Shown in pieces: positions 7,106 to 14,824 of a stretch of DNA of 64,000 nucleotides. The stretch spans positions 1 to 64,000 of the forward strand of contig JAJTHE010000018.1 in assembly GCA_021298815.1 (NCBI GenBank). Reading direction: 5' to 3'. Position 1 is the first letter of the stretch. The number at the start of each line of letters is the position of its first letter. This stretch comes from Betaproteobacteria bacterium. Lineage in GTDB: Bacteria; Pseudomonadota; Gammaproteobacteria; Burkholderiales; CAIKXV01. The notes below the pieces were generated by a model, which was not told the DNA's origin, made no database searches, and worked only from the letters and a program-made list of their open reading frames with translations. The position numbers were made by a program, and so were the translations under genes.

Positions 7106-9037
7106 ATGTCCTCCGCATCCCCGACCGGCCCCGTGTCCGCCCCGGCGGCGACGGTCTCCGCCACCGCCACCTTCCTGCGCACCCATCCCCCCTTCGACCG
7201 CATGGAGGCGGACCAGGTCGCCCGCCTCGCCGCCGCCGCCCGCATCCGCTACTGCCCGCCCGGCGATACCCTGCTCTCCCCCGCCGACGGCCCGCCGTCG
7301 CATGTGCTGGTCGTGCAGCGCGGCCGGGTCGAGCGGCAGGTGCCCTCCGCCTGGGCCAACCCGGGCGATGCGGACGAGCCGCTGCAGGCGGGCGAGCTGT
7401 TCCCGGTGACCGCGGTACTCGACCGGCGGCCGGTCGCCTACACCTACCGCGCGATCGGCGACGTGTTCTGCCACGAGATCGATGGCGACACCTTCCGCGC
7501 CGTGGTGGCCGAGAGCCCGCCGTTGCAGGCGTTCTGTTCGCAGCGGCTGCGCGTGATGCTGGAGCAGTCGCGCGCGGCGCTGCAGGCGCGCTACAACGAG
7601 GCCTCCAGCGGCGAGCAGTCGATGACCACCGCGCTGTCGGAACTGATCGGCCGCGCGCCGCTCGGCTGCACGCCCGACACGTCGGTCGCCAGCGTCCTCG
7701 ACACGATGCGCCGCGAGCGCATCGGCTGCATGGTGGTCGTCGACCCGGACGCGCGTCCGCTCGGCATCTTCACCGAGCGCGACGTGGTGGACCGCGCGGC
7801 ACTGGATCGCCTCGATCGCGCGGCCCCGATCTCGGCGCTGATGACGGCGGGCGTGCACGCGCTGGCGCACGATGCGACCGTCGGCGATGCGGTGCTGTGC
7901 ATGGTGCGCCATTCGATCCGCCACGTGGTCGTGGTGCGCGACGGGCGCTTCGCCGGCGTGGTGTCGCAGCGCGACGTGTTCGCGCTGCAGCGGGTGTCGT
8001 TCTTCCGCGTCGCGCAGCGCATCGACGGCGCGGGCGACATCGATGCGCTGGCCGCCGCCGCCGGCGACATCCGCGTGCTCGCGCGCAACCTGCTGGCGCA
8101 GGGCGTGGCCGCCGAGCCGCTGACCCGCTTCGTGTCGGAGCTGAACGATCGCGTCGTGCAACGGGTGCTGGCACTGGTCTCGACCTCGCATCCCGTCGAC
8201 GGCGTGGCGTTCGCCTGGATCGCGCTCGGCAGCGAAGGCCGGCGCGAGCAGACGATCGCCACCGACCAGGACAACGGCATCGCCTTCGTGCCGCCCGCGG
8301 GCACGGACGACATCGAGCCTCTGCGGGCGATGCTGGTCTCGTTCGCCCGGGCAGCGAACGCGGCGCTCGACCGCTGCGGCTTCCCGCTGTGCCGCGGCGA
8401 GATCATGGCCGGCAACCCGCGCTGGTGCCTGTCGGTCGATGAATGGCACGGGCTGTTCGACGACTGGCTGCGCAACCCGGTGCCGCAGGCGCTGCTCTCG
8501 GCCAGCATCTTCTTCGACCTGCGGCCGATCGGCGCCGCCCCGCCCCAGGTCATCGCGCTGCGCGACGGGCTCGCCGATGCCGCGCCCGCACGCAAGGCCT
8601 TCCTGCAGGCGATGGCGCGCAACGCGCTGGAGACCCGTCCGCCGCTGGGCTGGTTCGGCGGCCTCACCGGCTCCGGCCGCGGCGAGCGGCCGGAGGCGAT
8701 CGACCTCAAGCTGCATGGCGCACGCATCTTCGTCGACGCGGCACGCATCCTCGCGCTCGCCCACGGCATCGCCGACACCGGCACTGCCGCCCGCCTGCAT
8801 GCGCTGGCCGAGCGCGGCGTGCTGCCGCACGACGAGGCGGACGCCGCGATAGACGCCTTCCACATCCTGCAGCAGCTGCGCCTGCGGCTGCAGTTCGGCG
8901 ACCCGGCCGGCGTGGCCGGCAACCCGAACGCGGTGCTGCCGGAAGCGCTCAACACGTTCGACCGCCGCGTGCTGAAGGAGGCGCTGGTCCAGGCGCGCCG
9001 GCTGCAGCAGCGGCTGGCGGCAGATTATCAGTTGTGA
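7106..9037 (+). CDS. cNMP-binding / CBS / DUF294 nucleotidyltransferase-like signalling protein
   Basis: A 643-residue multidomain protein. Domains in order are a cyclic-nucleotide-binding-like fold (about residues 20-150), a pair of CBS domains (about 180-300, with GIFTERDVVDR and GVVSQRDVFAL), then a DUF294-type putative nucleotidyltransferase (GSEGRREQTIATDQDN around residue 365, carrying a GS-x(10)-D-x-D-like motif) and its C-terminal helical domain. Such proteins are thought to sense nucleotides and are relatives of GlnD-type nucleotidyltransferases, but the reaction is unknown. In related genomes this gene often precedes a DnaQ-like exonuclease; here that gene (9854) follows but a toxin-antitoxin pair sits between. 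An upstream in-frame ATG at 7076 is an alternative start. Confidence 0.85.
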   Translation: MSSASPTGPVSAPAATVSATATFLRTHPPFDRMEADQVARLAAAARIRYCPPGDTLLSPADGPPSHVLVVQRGRVERQVPSAWANPGDADEPLQAGELFPVTAVLDRRPVAYTYRAIGDVFCHEIDGDTFRAVVAESPPLQAFCSQRLRVMLEQSRAALQARYNEASSGEQSMTTALSELIGRAPLGCTPDTSVASVLDTMRRERIGCMVVVDPDARPLGIFTERDVVDRAALDRLDRAAPISALMTAGVHALAHDATVGDAVLCMVRHSIRHVVVVRDGRFAGVVSQRDVFALQRVSFFRVAQRIDGAGDIDALAAAAGDIRVLARNLLAQGVAAEPLTRFVSELNDRVVQRVLALVSTSHPVDGVAFAWIALGSEGRREQTIATDQDNGIAFVPPAGTDDIEPLRAMLVSFARAANAALDRCGFPLCRGEIMAGNPRWCLSVDEWHGLFDDWLRNPVPQALLSASIFFDLRPIGAAPPQVIALRDGLADAAPARKAFLQAMARNALETRPPLGWFGGLTGSGRGERPEAIDLKLHGARIFVDAARILALAHGIADTGTAARLHALAERGVLPHDEADAAIDAFHILQQLRLRLQFGDPAGVAGNPNAVLPEALNTFDRRVLKEALVQARRLQQRLAADYQL

Positions 9038-9459
9038 GTGCCGCCCGCCGTCCACGGATCGATCACGGACAGTCCGGCCGCCGCAAAAGCGCCGACGTCC
9101 CGGCTGGCCACCGCATACCCGTGCGCCGCGGCGATGGCCGCGATGTAGCCGTCGGGAGTCGGGAATCCCTTGCCCGCGCCACGCGCTGCGACCGCAAGCC
9201 CGGCATAGCGGCGGGCGGCCTCGACCTCGAACGGAAGGATCCTGCCCTCGAACAGCCGCAGCGTCGAATCGATGGCCGCCTGCAGGCTCGCCTTCCGCTT
9301 GCCGTCAGGCAGCACACCGACACCAAACAGCAGTTCAGCGACCGTGACGCTCGACAGATGCAGCGTCTCGGCGACCTGTGCATCGAGCCACTGGCGCACG
9401 GATGGAGCCGGTGCCGGTCGGAGGATCTCCGAAACGACGTTGGTGTCGAGCAGGATCAT
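9028..9459 (-). CDS. PIN-domain toxin (VapC/FitB type)
   Basis: A 143-residue PIN-domain ribonuclease. The acidic active-site residues are visible: Asp5 in MILLDTNVVSE, Glu42 in SSVTVAELLFG, and the C-terminal acidic residues at TPDGYIAAIA (about Asp103) and ASRDVGAF (about Asp121). The TPDGYIAAIA arrangement is typical of the FitB branch. The start ATG overlaps the antitoxin stop by four bases (ATGA, 9456-9459), so translation is coupled. Its last ten bases overlap the end of the convergent DUF294 gene. Confidence 0.9.
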   Translation of the reverse strand: MILLDTNVVSEILRPAPAPSVRQWLDAQVAETLHLSSVTVAELLFGVGVLPDGKRKASLQAAIDSTLRLFEGRILPFEVEAARRYAGLAVAARGAGKGFPTPDGYIAAIAAAHGYAVASRDVGAFAAAGLSVIDPWTAGGTHN

Positions 9460-9710
9460 CCGATCGGCATCGGGTCGGCCGCGCGCGCATCGCGCACCGC
9501 CTCGAGCGCATCCACGTCCGCGTCCGTGACGCCCGCGCGGCGGCTGATCTCGGCGATGGCGGAGCCCAGGCGAAGGCGATCCTCGGAGCGCACGGCAGCC
9601 TCGAGGATCGCCCGCATCTCCGCCTCGGTGCTGCGGTTGTGACGCGCGGCCCTGAGCCTGATGGCCCGATGGACTTCGTCCGAAAGGTTGCGGATGGTGA
9701 CGGCGCGCAT
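9456..9710 (-). CDS. FitA/VapB-type antitoxin, ribbon-helix-helix
   Basis: An 84-residue antitoxin. The N-terminus (MRAVTIRNLSDEVHRAIRLR, then AARHNRSTEAEMRAILEAAV) is a ribbon-helix-helix DNA-binding domain of the FitA type, which dimerises and binds its own promoter. The C-terminal part would wrap around the PIN toxin. It precedes the toxin gene in the same operon with a 4-base overlap. Copies of TGCCATCAC upstream are a plausible operator. Confidence 0.9.
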   Translation of the reverse strand: MRAVTIRNLSDEVHRAIRLRAARHNRSTEAEMRAILEAAVRSEDRLRLGSAIAEISRRAGVTDADVDALEAVRDARAADPMPIG

Positions 9711-9767
9711 GATGGCACAATCTCAAGACTGATTTCGATGCCATCACTTTACTACATCTGCCATCAC
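9711..9767 (-). promoter_or_regulatory. Putative autoregulatory operator of the toxin-antitoxin pair
   Basis: TGCCATCAC occurs at 9739-9747 and again at 9759-9767, exactly 20 bases apart, and the reverse complement core GATGGCA lies at 9711-9717 against the antitoxin start codon. Repeated half-sites two helical turns apart just upstream of a ribbon-helix-helix antitoxin gene fit autorepression. The binding is inferred, not shown. Confidence 0.5.
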
Positions 9768-9853
9768 GTCGGGTTCAACCCGCCGACACCGTCATCGTCC
9801 TCGCCCTGCGCAGCCCGGGCGAAGCGGGCTGTCCGCATGACTGACCAGCCTCG

Positions 9854-10519
9854 ATGATGCGCTGGCTCGACCGCATCCTTCGCCGCAGGCCGGCGTCCGC
9901 CGGCGCCGCCTCGCCGCCCCGCTACGCGGTGATCGACACCGAGACCTCGGGCCTGGACGTCGCCCGCGACCGGCTGCTCACGATCGGCGCGGTCGGCGTG
10001 CGCGACGGCCGGGTCGAGACCGCGGATGCGTTCTATGCGGTGCTGCGCCAGCCGGCACCGACCGTCGGCCAGGACATCCTGATCCATCGCGTCGGCACCG
10101 GCGAGCAGGCCGCCGGCGAGGATCCGGCAACGGTGCTGGCCGCGTTCAGCCGATGGTGCGAGGGCCGCTGGGCGGTGGGCTTCCACGCCGGGTTCGACCG
10201 GCGGATGATCGAGCGCACGCTGCGCGAGCACCGGCTCGAGCCGTCGCCGCTGCGCGGCTGGATCGACCTCGCGGTGGTCGCCCCGCTGCTGCTGGCGGGA
10301 CGCGCCGGGCCGGGCGGCAAGGCGCCGATGTCGCTCGACGAGTGGCTCGACAGCTTCGGTATCGACGACTGCGAGCGCCACCATGCACTGGGCGACGCGC
10401 AGGCCACCGCGCAGCTGCTGCTGCCGGTGCTGCATGCCGCGCAGGCGCGGGGTCTGGCCGACCCTGCGGCACTGAGCGCCGAGAGCGAGGCCGCGCTGAA
10501 GCTCAGGGCGATGCGCTGA
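9854..10519 (+). CDS. DnaQ-like DEDDh 3'-5' exonuclease
   Basis: A 221-residue exonuclease of the DnaQ/epsilon superfamily. All DEDDh motifs are visible: ExoI YAVIDTETSGL (Asp and Glu for metals), ExoII GFHAGFDRRMIER (second Asp), and ExoIII HHALGDAQAT (His and Asp). It is shorter than a full polymerase III epsilon subunit and has no recognisable clamp-binding tail. It would degrade single-stranded DNA or RNA ends. Such genes commonly accompany the DUF294 protein encoded upstream, which suggests a functional pair, here separated by the toxin-antitoxin insertion. Confidence 0.9.
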   Translation: MMRWLDRILRRRPASAGAASPPRYAVIDTETSGLDVARDRLLTIGAVGVRDGRVETADAFYAVLRQPAPTVGQDILIHRVGTGEQAAGEDPATVLAAFSRWCEGRWAVGFHAGFDRRMIERTLREHRLEPSPLRGWIDLAVVAPLLLAGRAGPGGKAPMSLDEWLDSFGIDDCERHHALGDAQATAQLLLPVLHAAQARGLADPAALSAESEAALKLRAMR

Positions 10520-10526
10520 GCGGGAC

Positions 10527-10575
10527 GCCCTGCGAGGCGGTCACTCCTGCGGCGGTCGTAGGCGCGCCGCAGGGC
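10527..10575. terminator. Possible bidirectional hairpin between convergent genes
   Basis: GCCCTGCG (10527-10534) and CGCAGGGC (10568-10575) form an 8-bp perfect inverted repeat with a 33-base loop between the exonuclease and PEP-CTERM genes, which converge. There is no T tract, so a terminator role is only possible. Confidence 0.3.
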
Positions 10576-10593
10576 GGGACTGAACGCTCAGGC

Positions 10594-11205
10594 TCAGGCC
10601 TTGCGGCGCCGTGCGATCGCGCCCAGGCCGAGCAGGCCGGTGAGCAGCAGCGGCAGGGCCGCCGGCACCGGCACCACCGCGGTGTCGACCGAAGCCAGAA
10701 GCACGTTGTCGAGCACGATGCCCTGCTGGTCGCCGCCGGCATGGTCGAAGAAGATGTTGCCGCTGGCCGAGGTCGCGACGAAGTCGACCGAGAAGAACGA
10801 GAACGGCACCGTGCCGCCCGCCGGCAGCGCGAACAGCTGCGACAGGTTGCCGCCGGTGACGCCGAAGGTCATCGACTCCGCGCTGCTGCCGTTGCGCCCG
10901 TAGTTGAAGCTCAGCGTGTAGGTCTGGCCGATGGTGAAGGCCAGCGGCAGCTTGGTCTCGATCCGGCCGGCGTTCTGCGTGCTGCCGTCGAGGTCGAGAT
11001 AGTTGCCGTTGCCAGGGTAGAAGTTGTAGAACGAGACCCCACCGATCACGTCGATCGTGCCGTTCGAGATGTTCCAGTTCGACAGCGAACCGTTCGTGGC
11101 GAGCGTCTCGCTGTTGAAGTTGTCGCTGAACACGGTGGCTGCGCCCGCGGGCCCGGCAAGGGCGAGGCTGGCGGTGGCAAGGGCGGCGGCAAGGGTGCGG
11201 TTCAT
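10594..11205 (-). CDS. PEP-CTERM-type exported protein
   Basis: A 203-residue secreted protein. The start at 11205 gives a signal peptide (MNRTLAAALATASLALAGPA, cleaved near GAA). The middle is a beta-rich, Asn/Gly/Ser-rich domain. The C-terminus is a sorting tag: VPVPAALPLLLTGLLGLGAI followed by ARRRKA, i.e. a short Pro-containing motif, one membrane helix and a basic tail, of the VPLPAA subtype. An exosortase elsewhere in the genome would cleave it and export it to the cell surface or extracellular matrix. No exosortase or polysaccharide genes are near. GGAG is ten bases upstream of the start. Confidence 0.85.
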   Translation of the reverse strand: MNRTLAAALATASLALAGPAGAATVFSDNFNSETLATNGSLSNWNISNGTIDVIGGVSFYNFYPGNGNYLDLDGSTQNAGRIETKLPLAFTIGQTYTLSFNYGRNGSSAESMTFGVTGGNLSQLFALPAGGTVPFSFFSVDFVATSASGNIFFDHAGGDQQGIVLDNVLLASVDTAVVPVPAALPLLLTGLLGLGAIARRRKA

Positions 11206-11362
11206 GCTGGGAAGCTCCATCGAGGCGGCGTGCGTGTATCCGGGACGGACGGTGCGCACGTGGAAACGGGGTAGATTGATGCTAGCGCCTCCAGGCTGAC
11301 CGCGCCGTGCGAAAATCCGCACTCTCGGACGTCACCATCGCCGATGCGGGGGCCGCCCCGAC

Positions 11363-12361
11363 TCAGGCCCTGCCCAGGAACCGCAGCGCGTTGTCCCGGA
11401 AGAACCCCTGCAGCGTCGCCGCATCGACCTGCGTGCTGCCCAGCGTCTTCACCGGGTCGGGATCGCCGAGCGTGAACGGATAGTCGCTACCAGCGACCAC
11501 CTGGGTCGCGCCGAAGCGCGAGGCGACCAGTTCGATCAGGCCGGGATCGAACATGATGCTGTCGTACCAGAAGCGCTTCGCATACTCGAGCGGATCGCGC
11601 GGCAGCGAATCGCGGGCCGGCTTGTTCAGGTGCCAGGCGCGGGACAGCCGGGGCACCATGCCGACGAAGGCGCCACCGCCATGGCTGAAGCACAGCCGCA
11701 GCCCGGGGTGGCGCTCCGCGATGCCGCCGGTGACCATCGAGGCTGCGGCCAGCGCCACGTCGGCCGGGAAGCAGACCGCCTGTTCGGAGAAGCTGCCGAC
11801 ATTGCGCTCCTTGCCCGCCGGACGCAGCGCATGCACGAACACGCAGGCGCCCTTCGCCTCCACCGCCGCGAAGAACGGTTCGAAGCGGGCGTCGCCGATC
11901 GACACGCCGTTCACATGGCTGGCGATCTCCACGCCGGGGAACTTCAGCGCGTCGACCAGGTAGTCGAGTTCGGCCAGCGCGAGGTCGACATCCTGCAGCG
12001 GCACGCAGCCCAGCCCGGCGAAGCGCGCCGGGTGGCGCGACACCATGGCCGCGATCTCGTCGTTAAGGTAGCGGCACAGCACCTGCGCATCCTCGGCCAG
12101 CAGCCAGTAGGACAGCAGTTCCGGCATCGGCGACAGGCACTGCAGCGCGATGCCGGTGCGATCCATGTCTGCGAGCCGGTCTTCCAGCGTGAAGGTGCTG
12201 CGGTGGACCGTGCGATACACCTTGCCGCGGATCATCACGTGGCAGTGGCAGGCATGGGCCGGGGCCATCGACGGCCAGGGCACGTCCACGTTGCGTCCGA
12301 TGTAGGCCGGGAACTTCTCCGGGACGATATGGGTGTGCACGTCGATCGCTAGTGGCTTCAT
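11363..12361 (-). CDS. ACMSD-type amidohydrolase (putative decarboxylase)
   Basis: A 332-residue metal-dependent amidohydrolase of the aminocarboxymuconate-semialdehyde decarboxylase family. The metal-binding motif IDVHTHIVP is at residues 5-13. Later ligands are visible as FVHALRP, CFSHGGGAFVGMV and the catalytic Asp in VVAGSDYPFTLG near residue 295. Family members decarboxylate aromatic acids or ring-cleavage products (ACMSD, LigW, gamma-resorcylate decarboxylase) or hydrolyse lactones (LigI). The nearby extradiol dioxygenase genes suggest it acts on a ring-cleavage product or a carboxylated aromatic. It is divergent from the Bug gene, with an octanucleotide repeat in between. Confidence 0.85.
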   Translation of the reverse strand: MKPLAIDVHTHIVPEKFPAYIGRNVDVPWPSMAPAHACHCHVMIRGKVYRTVHRSTFTLEDRLADMDRTGIALQCLSPMPELLSYWLLAEDAQVLCRYLNDEIAAMVSRHPARFAGLGCVPLQDVDLALAELDYLVDALKFPGVEIASHVNGVSIGDARFEPFFAAVEAKGACVFVHALRPAGKERNVGSFSEQAVCFPADVALAAASMVTGGIAERHPGLRLCFSHGGGAFVGMVPRLSRAWHLNKPARDSLPRDPLEYAKRFWYDSIMFDPGLIELVASRFGATQVVAGSDYPFTLGDPDPVKTLGSTQVDAATLQGFFRDNALRFLGRA

Positions 12362-12369
12362 TGGCCTGC

Positions 12370-12409
12370 CCTGTCGTCCTGTCGTCCTGTTGTCCTGTTG
12401 TTCTGTTGC
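12370..12409. repeat. Octanucleotide tandem repeat in a divergent promoter
   Basis: Five contiguous 8-base units: CCTGTCGT twice, CCTGTTGT twice and a final TCTGTTGC. It starts nine bases from the amidohydrolase start codon and lies in the 133-base region shared with the divergent Bug gene. Copy-number changes by slippage could alter promoter or leader spacing. Confidence 0.75.
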
Positions 12410-12494
12410 CGGATCGGCCAGCCTATACTGGAGGCCAGCCGAAAGTGCGCCAACCGTCCGAGCGCACCGGTCCAGCAAACCAGGAGGAGTCCTC

Positions 12495-13505
12495 ATGTCC
12501 GCACCGCAGACTGGAGCCCGGCCCCTTTCGCTTGCCGCCGCCCTTTCGATCGCCTCTGCCCTGCCCCTCGCGGTCCTGCCCGCGCCTGCGGCAGCACAGG
12601 CTGCCGACAACTACCCGAACCGGCCGGTGCGGATTATCGCTCCATTCGCCCCCGGCGGCCTCGTCGACGTGCTGGCGCGCCTGACCGGCGAGCGCCTCGC
12701 GGCGTCGATGGGCCAGCCGTTCGTCGTCGACAATCGTCCGGGGGCCGGCGGCAACATCGGTGCATCGATCGCAGCCCAGGCGCAGCCCGACGGCTACACG
12801 CTGCTGATGACCTCGGCCGGCATCCTGACCATCAACCCCTTCCTGTACGAGAAGATGCCGTTCGATGCGGCCACCGCGTTCGCACCGATCTCGCTGGTCG
12901 CCGACATGCCGATGATGCTGGTGATCGGCAAGCATGTGCCGGCGCAGGGGCTGAAGGAGTTCATCGCGCTGGCGAAGCGGGACCCGTCGAAGATGAGCTT
13001 CGGCTCGCCGGGCAGCGGCACCACCGGTCACCTCGGGATGGAACTGTTCGCCAACGCGGCGGGGCTGACCATCACGCATGTGCCGTACAAGAGCGCGGCT
13101 GAAGCGGTGAACGGCGTGATCGGTGGCCAGCTCACCGGCGTGGTCGACAACCCGCCGACCGTGCTCGCCCAGATCCGCGCCGGCAACCTGCGCGCACTCG
13201 CGGTCGCGTCGCGCCAGCGGCTGCCGCAGCTTCCCGACGTACCGACATTCAATGAAGCCGGCATGTCGGGGTTCGAAGTGTCGTCCTGGTTCGGCATGGT
13301 GGCGCCGGCAAGGACGCCACCGGCGATCGTCCAGCGGCTGTCGGCCGAGATCGGCCGTGCGCTCGACAATCCCGACCTCCAGGCCAAGCTGTCGGCTTCC
13401 GGCGCGCGGACCGTGGCCAGCAAGCCGGAGGATTTCGCGGCGTTCATCCGGGCCGAGACCCAGCGCTGGGGCCAGATCGTCAGGTCGGCAGGGATCCGTC
13501 TCTGA
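12495..13505 (+). CDS. Bug-family tripartite tricarboxylate receptor (periplasmic binding protein)
   Basis: A 336-residue TctC/Bug extracytoplasmic solute receptor. A strong AGGAGGAG precedes the ATG at 12495. The signal peptide ends near PAPAAAQA. Family signatures are complete: YPNRPVRIIAPFAPGG at the mature N-terminus, VVDNRPGAGGNIGA, ANPDGYTLL-like AQPDGYTLLM, FGSPGSGTTGHL and ITHVPYKSAAEA, the last two forming the carboxylate-binding loops. No TctA/TctB membrane partners adjoin, as is common for Bug genes. Neighbouring aromatic-degradation genes suggest an aromatic or dicarboxylic acid ligand. Its 3' end overlaps the convergent dioxygenase gene by 26 bases. Confidence 0.93.
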   Translation: MSAPQTGARPLSLAAALSIASALPLAVLPAPAAAQAADNYPNRPVRIIAPFAPGGLVDVLARLTGERLAASMGQPFVVDNRPGAGGNIGASIAAQAQPDGYTLLMTSAGILTINPFLYEKMPFDAATAFAPISLVADMPMMLVIGKHVPAQGLKEFIALAKRDPSKMSFGSPGSGTTGHLGMELFANAAGLTITHVPYKSAAEAVNGVIGGQLTGVVDNPPTVLAQIRAGNLRALAVASRQRLPQLPDVPTFNEAGMSGFEVSSWFGMVAPARTPPAIVQRLSAEIGRALDNPDLQAKLSASGARTVASKPEDFAAFIRAETQRWGQIVRSAGIRL

Positions 13506-14358
13506 GGCGGTCGGCCGGCGCCGCCACTGCACCGGCGCCGCCGACATGCATGTCCACCACTGCACCGGTGACCGCATAGGCCGGGATCGGCTCGAAGCAG
13601 AGCACTTCGCCGTCCTCGCCGTCGGTGGCGCCGGCGAGCACCGCCCAGGCACGGATCTCGTGGCCGCCCGGGCCGGCATCGCGCACGATCTCCTCGTCGC
13701 TGATCGCGCACAGCCGCTGCCGGTCATGGGCGAGCAGCGCATCGACGATCGCGCGGTCCCATTCGACGTTCAGCTTGCCCGACCGTGGCGTGGCCGGCCA
13801 GTGCGAAAGGCCGCCGGCACAGACCAACCCGATCCGCTCCGGCCGGGTCGCGCAGGCCGCGCGCAGTGCCTGGCCCAGCTGCCAGCAGCGACCCAGGCGT
13901 GGCATCGGCTGCGCCAGGCAGTTGATGATGATCGGCACCACCGGCATGGCCATCGACGGCACCAGCAGGTGCAGCGGCACCATCGCGCCATGATCGAGCT
14001 TGAGTTCCTCGGAGAAGGCCACGTCGAACGCCTCGCCGAGCGCGTCGACGACCGAACGGGCAAGGACCGGGGCGCCGGGCACCCTAGCCTGCGGGATCTT
14101 CAGGAACGGCTCGTCCTCGACCGGCCCGACATGCGATTCACCGAGGCCGACGCAGAACGCAGGCATGTTCGACAGGAAGAAGTTGGTCCAGTGCTCGGCA
14201 GTGACGACGATCAGCGCGTCGAGCCGGGCGCGCTCGAGCCGCGCGCGCAGTTCGGCATAGGCCGCGAAGAACACCTCGCGCTGTTCCGGGAAAGCATTGT
14301 CGCGGCGGCCGGTGATCCCCGGTGCATGGTTGGCCGCGGCGGCGAAGACGATCGGCAT
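13480..14358 (-). CDS. LigB-type class III extradiol ring-cleavage dioxygenase, catalytic subunit
   Basis: A 292-residue protein of the LigB family. It would use non-haem Fe(II) to open a catechol- or aminophenol-like ring. Likely metal and catalytic residues are visible: His in ANHAPGITG near residue 11, His in VVTAEHWTNFFL (matching the second LigB iron ligand) and His in LKLDHGAMVPLHLL. CAGGLSHWPATP follows. The start at 14358 puts MPIVFAAAANHAPG at the N-terminus as in the family. The LigA-like small subunit is encoded just upstream in the same direction (32-base gap), so the two form an AB heteromer. The substrate cannot be named from sequence; protocatechuate, gallate and aminophenols are candidates. 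Confidence 0.85.
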   Translation of the reverse strand: MPIVFAAAANHAPGITGRRDNAFPEQREVFFAAYAELRARLERARLDALIVVTAEHWTNFFLSNMPAFCVGLGESHVGPVEDEPFLKIPQARVPGAPVLARSVVDALGEAFDVAFSEELKLDHGAMVPLHLLVPSMAMPVVPIIINCLAQPMPRLGRCWQLGQALRAACATRPERIGLVCAGGLSHWPATPRSGKLNVEWDRAIVDALLAHDRQRLCAISDEEIVRDAGPGGHEIRAWAVLAGATDGEDGEVLCFEPIPAYAVTGAVVDMHVGGAGAVAAPADRLRDGSLPT

Positions 14359-14390
14359 CTGGGGGGCTCCGGGCGTGCAGGGTCGGGGGA

Positions 14391-14651
14391 TCAGTCGGCT
14401 TCGACTGCCGCAAGGGTCGCGAGATACTGCGGCCAGGCCAGCCCGCAGCGGCCTGCATAGGGCGCGAGCAGGAGTGGATGCACGCCCATGCGGTACAGGG
14501 TCGCGACATCTGCCGTCTCCAGCGCGGCACGCTCCTCGCCCTGAAGTCCGTAACGATCGAGGACCGCCGCCGGCTCGCGGGCGAAGTGTTCGCGCAGGTC
14601 CGGCTCGTTGTTGAGGCCGAACATCAGCTTCTGCACCTGGTAGAGACTCAC
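14391..14651 (-). CDS. LigA-like small subunit of extradiol dioxygenase
   Basis: An 86-residue, all-helical LigA-domain protein (YQVQKLMFGLNNEPDLREHF, then YGLQGEERAALETADVATLY, then GVHPLLLAPYA). In protocatechuate 4,5-dioxygenase the LigA subunit caps the LigB active site. I prefer the GTG at 14651 because GGAGGAGGG lies directly upstream; a TTG at 14687 would add 12 residues but has no ribosome-binding site. It is the first gene of the ligA-ligB pair, separated by 173 bases from the divergent tRNA-Ser gene. Confidence 0.8.
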   Translation of the reverse strand: MSLYQVQKLMFGLNNEPDLREHFAREPAAVLDRYGLQGEERAALETADVATLYRMGVHPLLLAPYAGRCGLAWPQYLATLAAVEAD

Positions 14652-14824
14652 CGCACCCTCCTCCGCCGTCTTCGCCCACGTTTTCAATATCGTAGCGCGA
14701 TCCGGCCCCCGCAGTGCGCGGGCCGCCCCGGGCGGCCGCGCTTCTGCGCGGACTGCACATCGCGTATCATCCGCGCTCCACGCCCGGGGGCACTGCCGCC
14801 GGAGGCGCTTGTTGCAGCATCAGC

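Noticed and set aside
7013-9055. 680-codon frame on the minus strand opposite the DUF294 gene
   Set aside because: No domain, Arg/Ala/Gly-rich, and fully explained as the shadow of a real gene.
14652-14687. TTG start for the LigA-like subunit at 14687
   Set aside because: The GTG at 14651 has GGAGGAGGG directly upstream and matches the usual N-terminus of the family.
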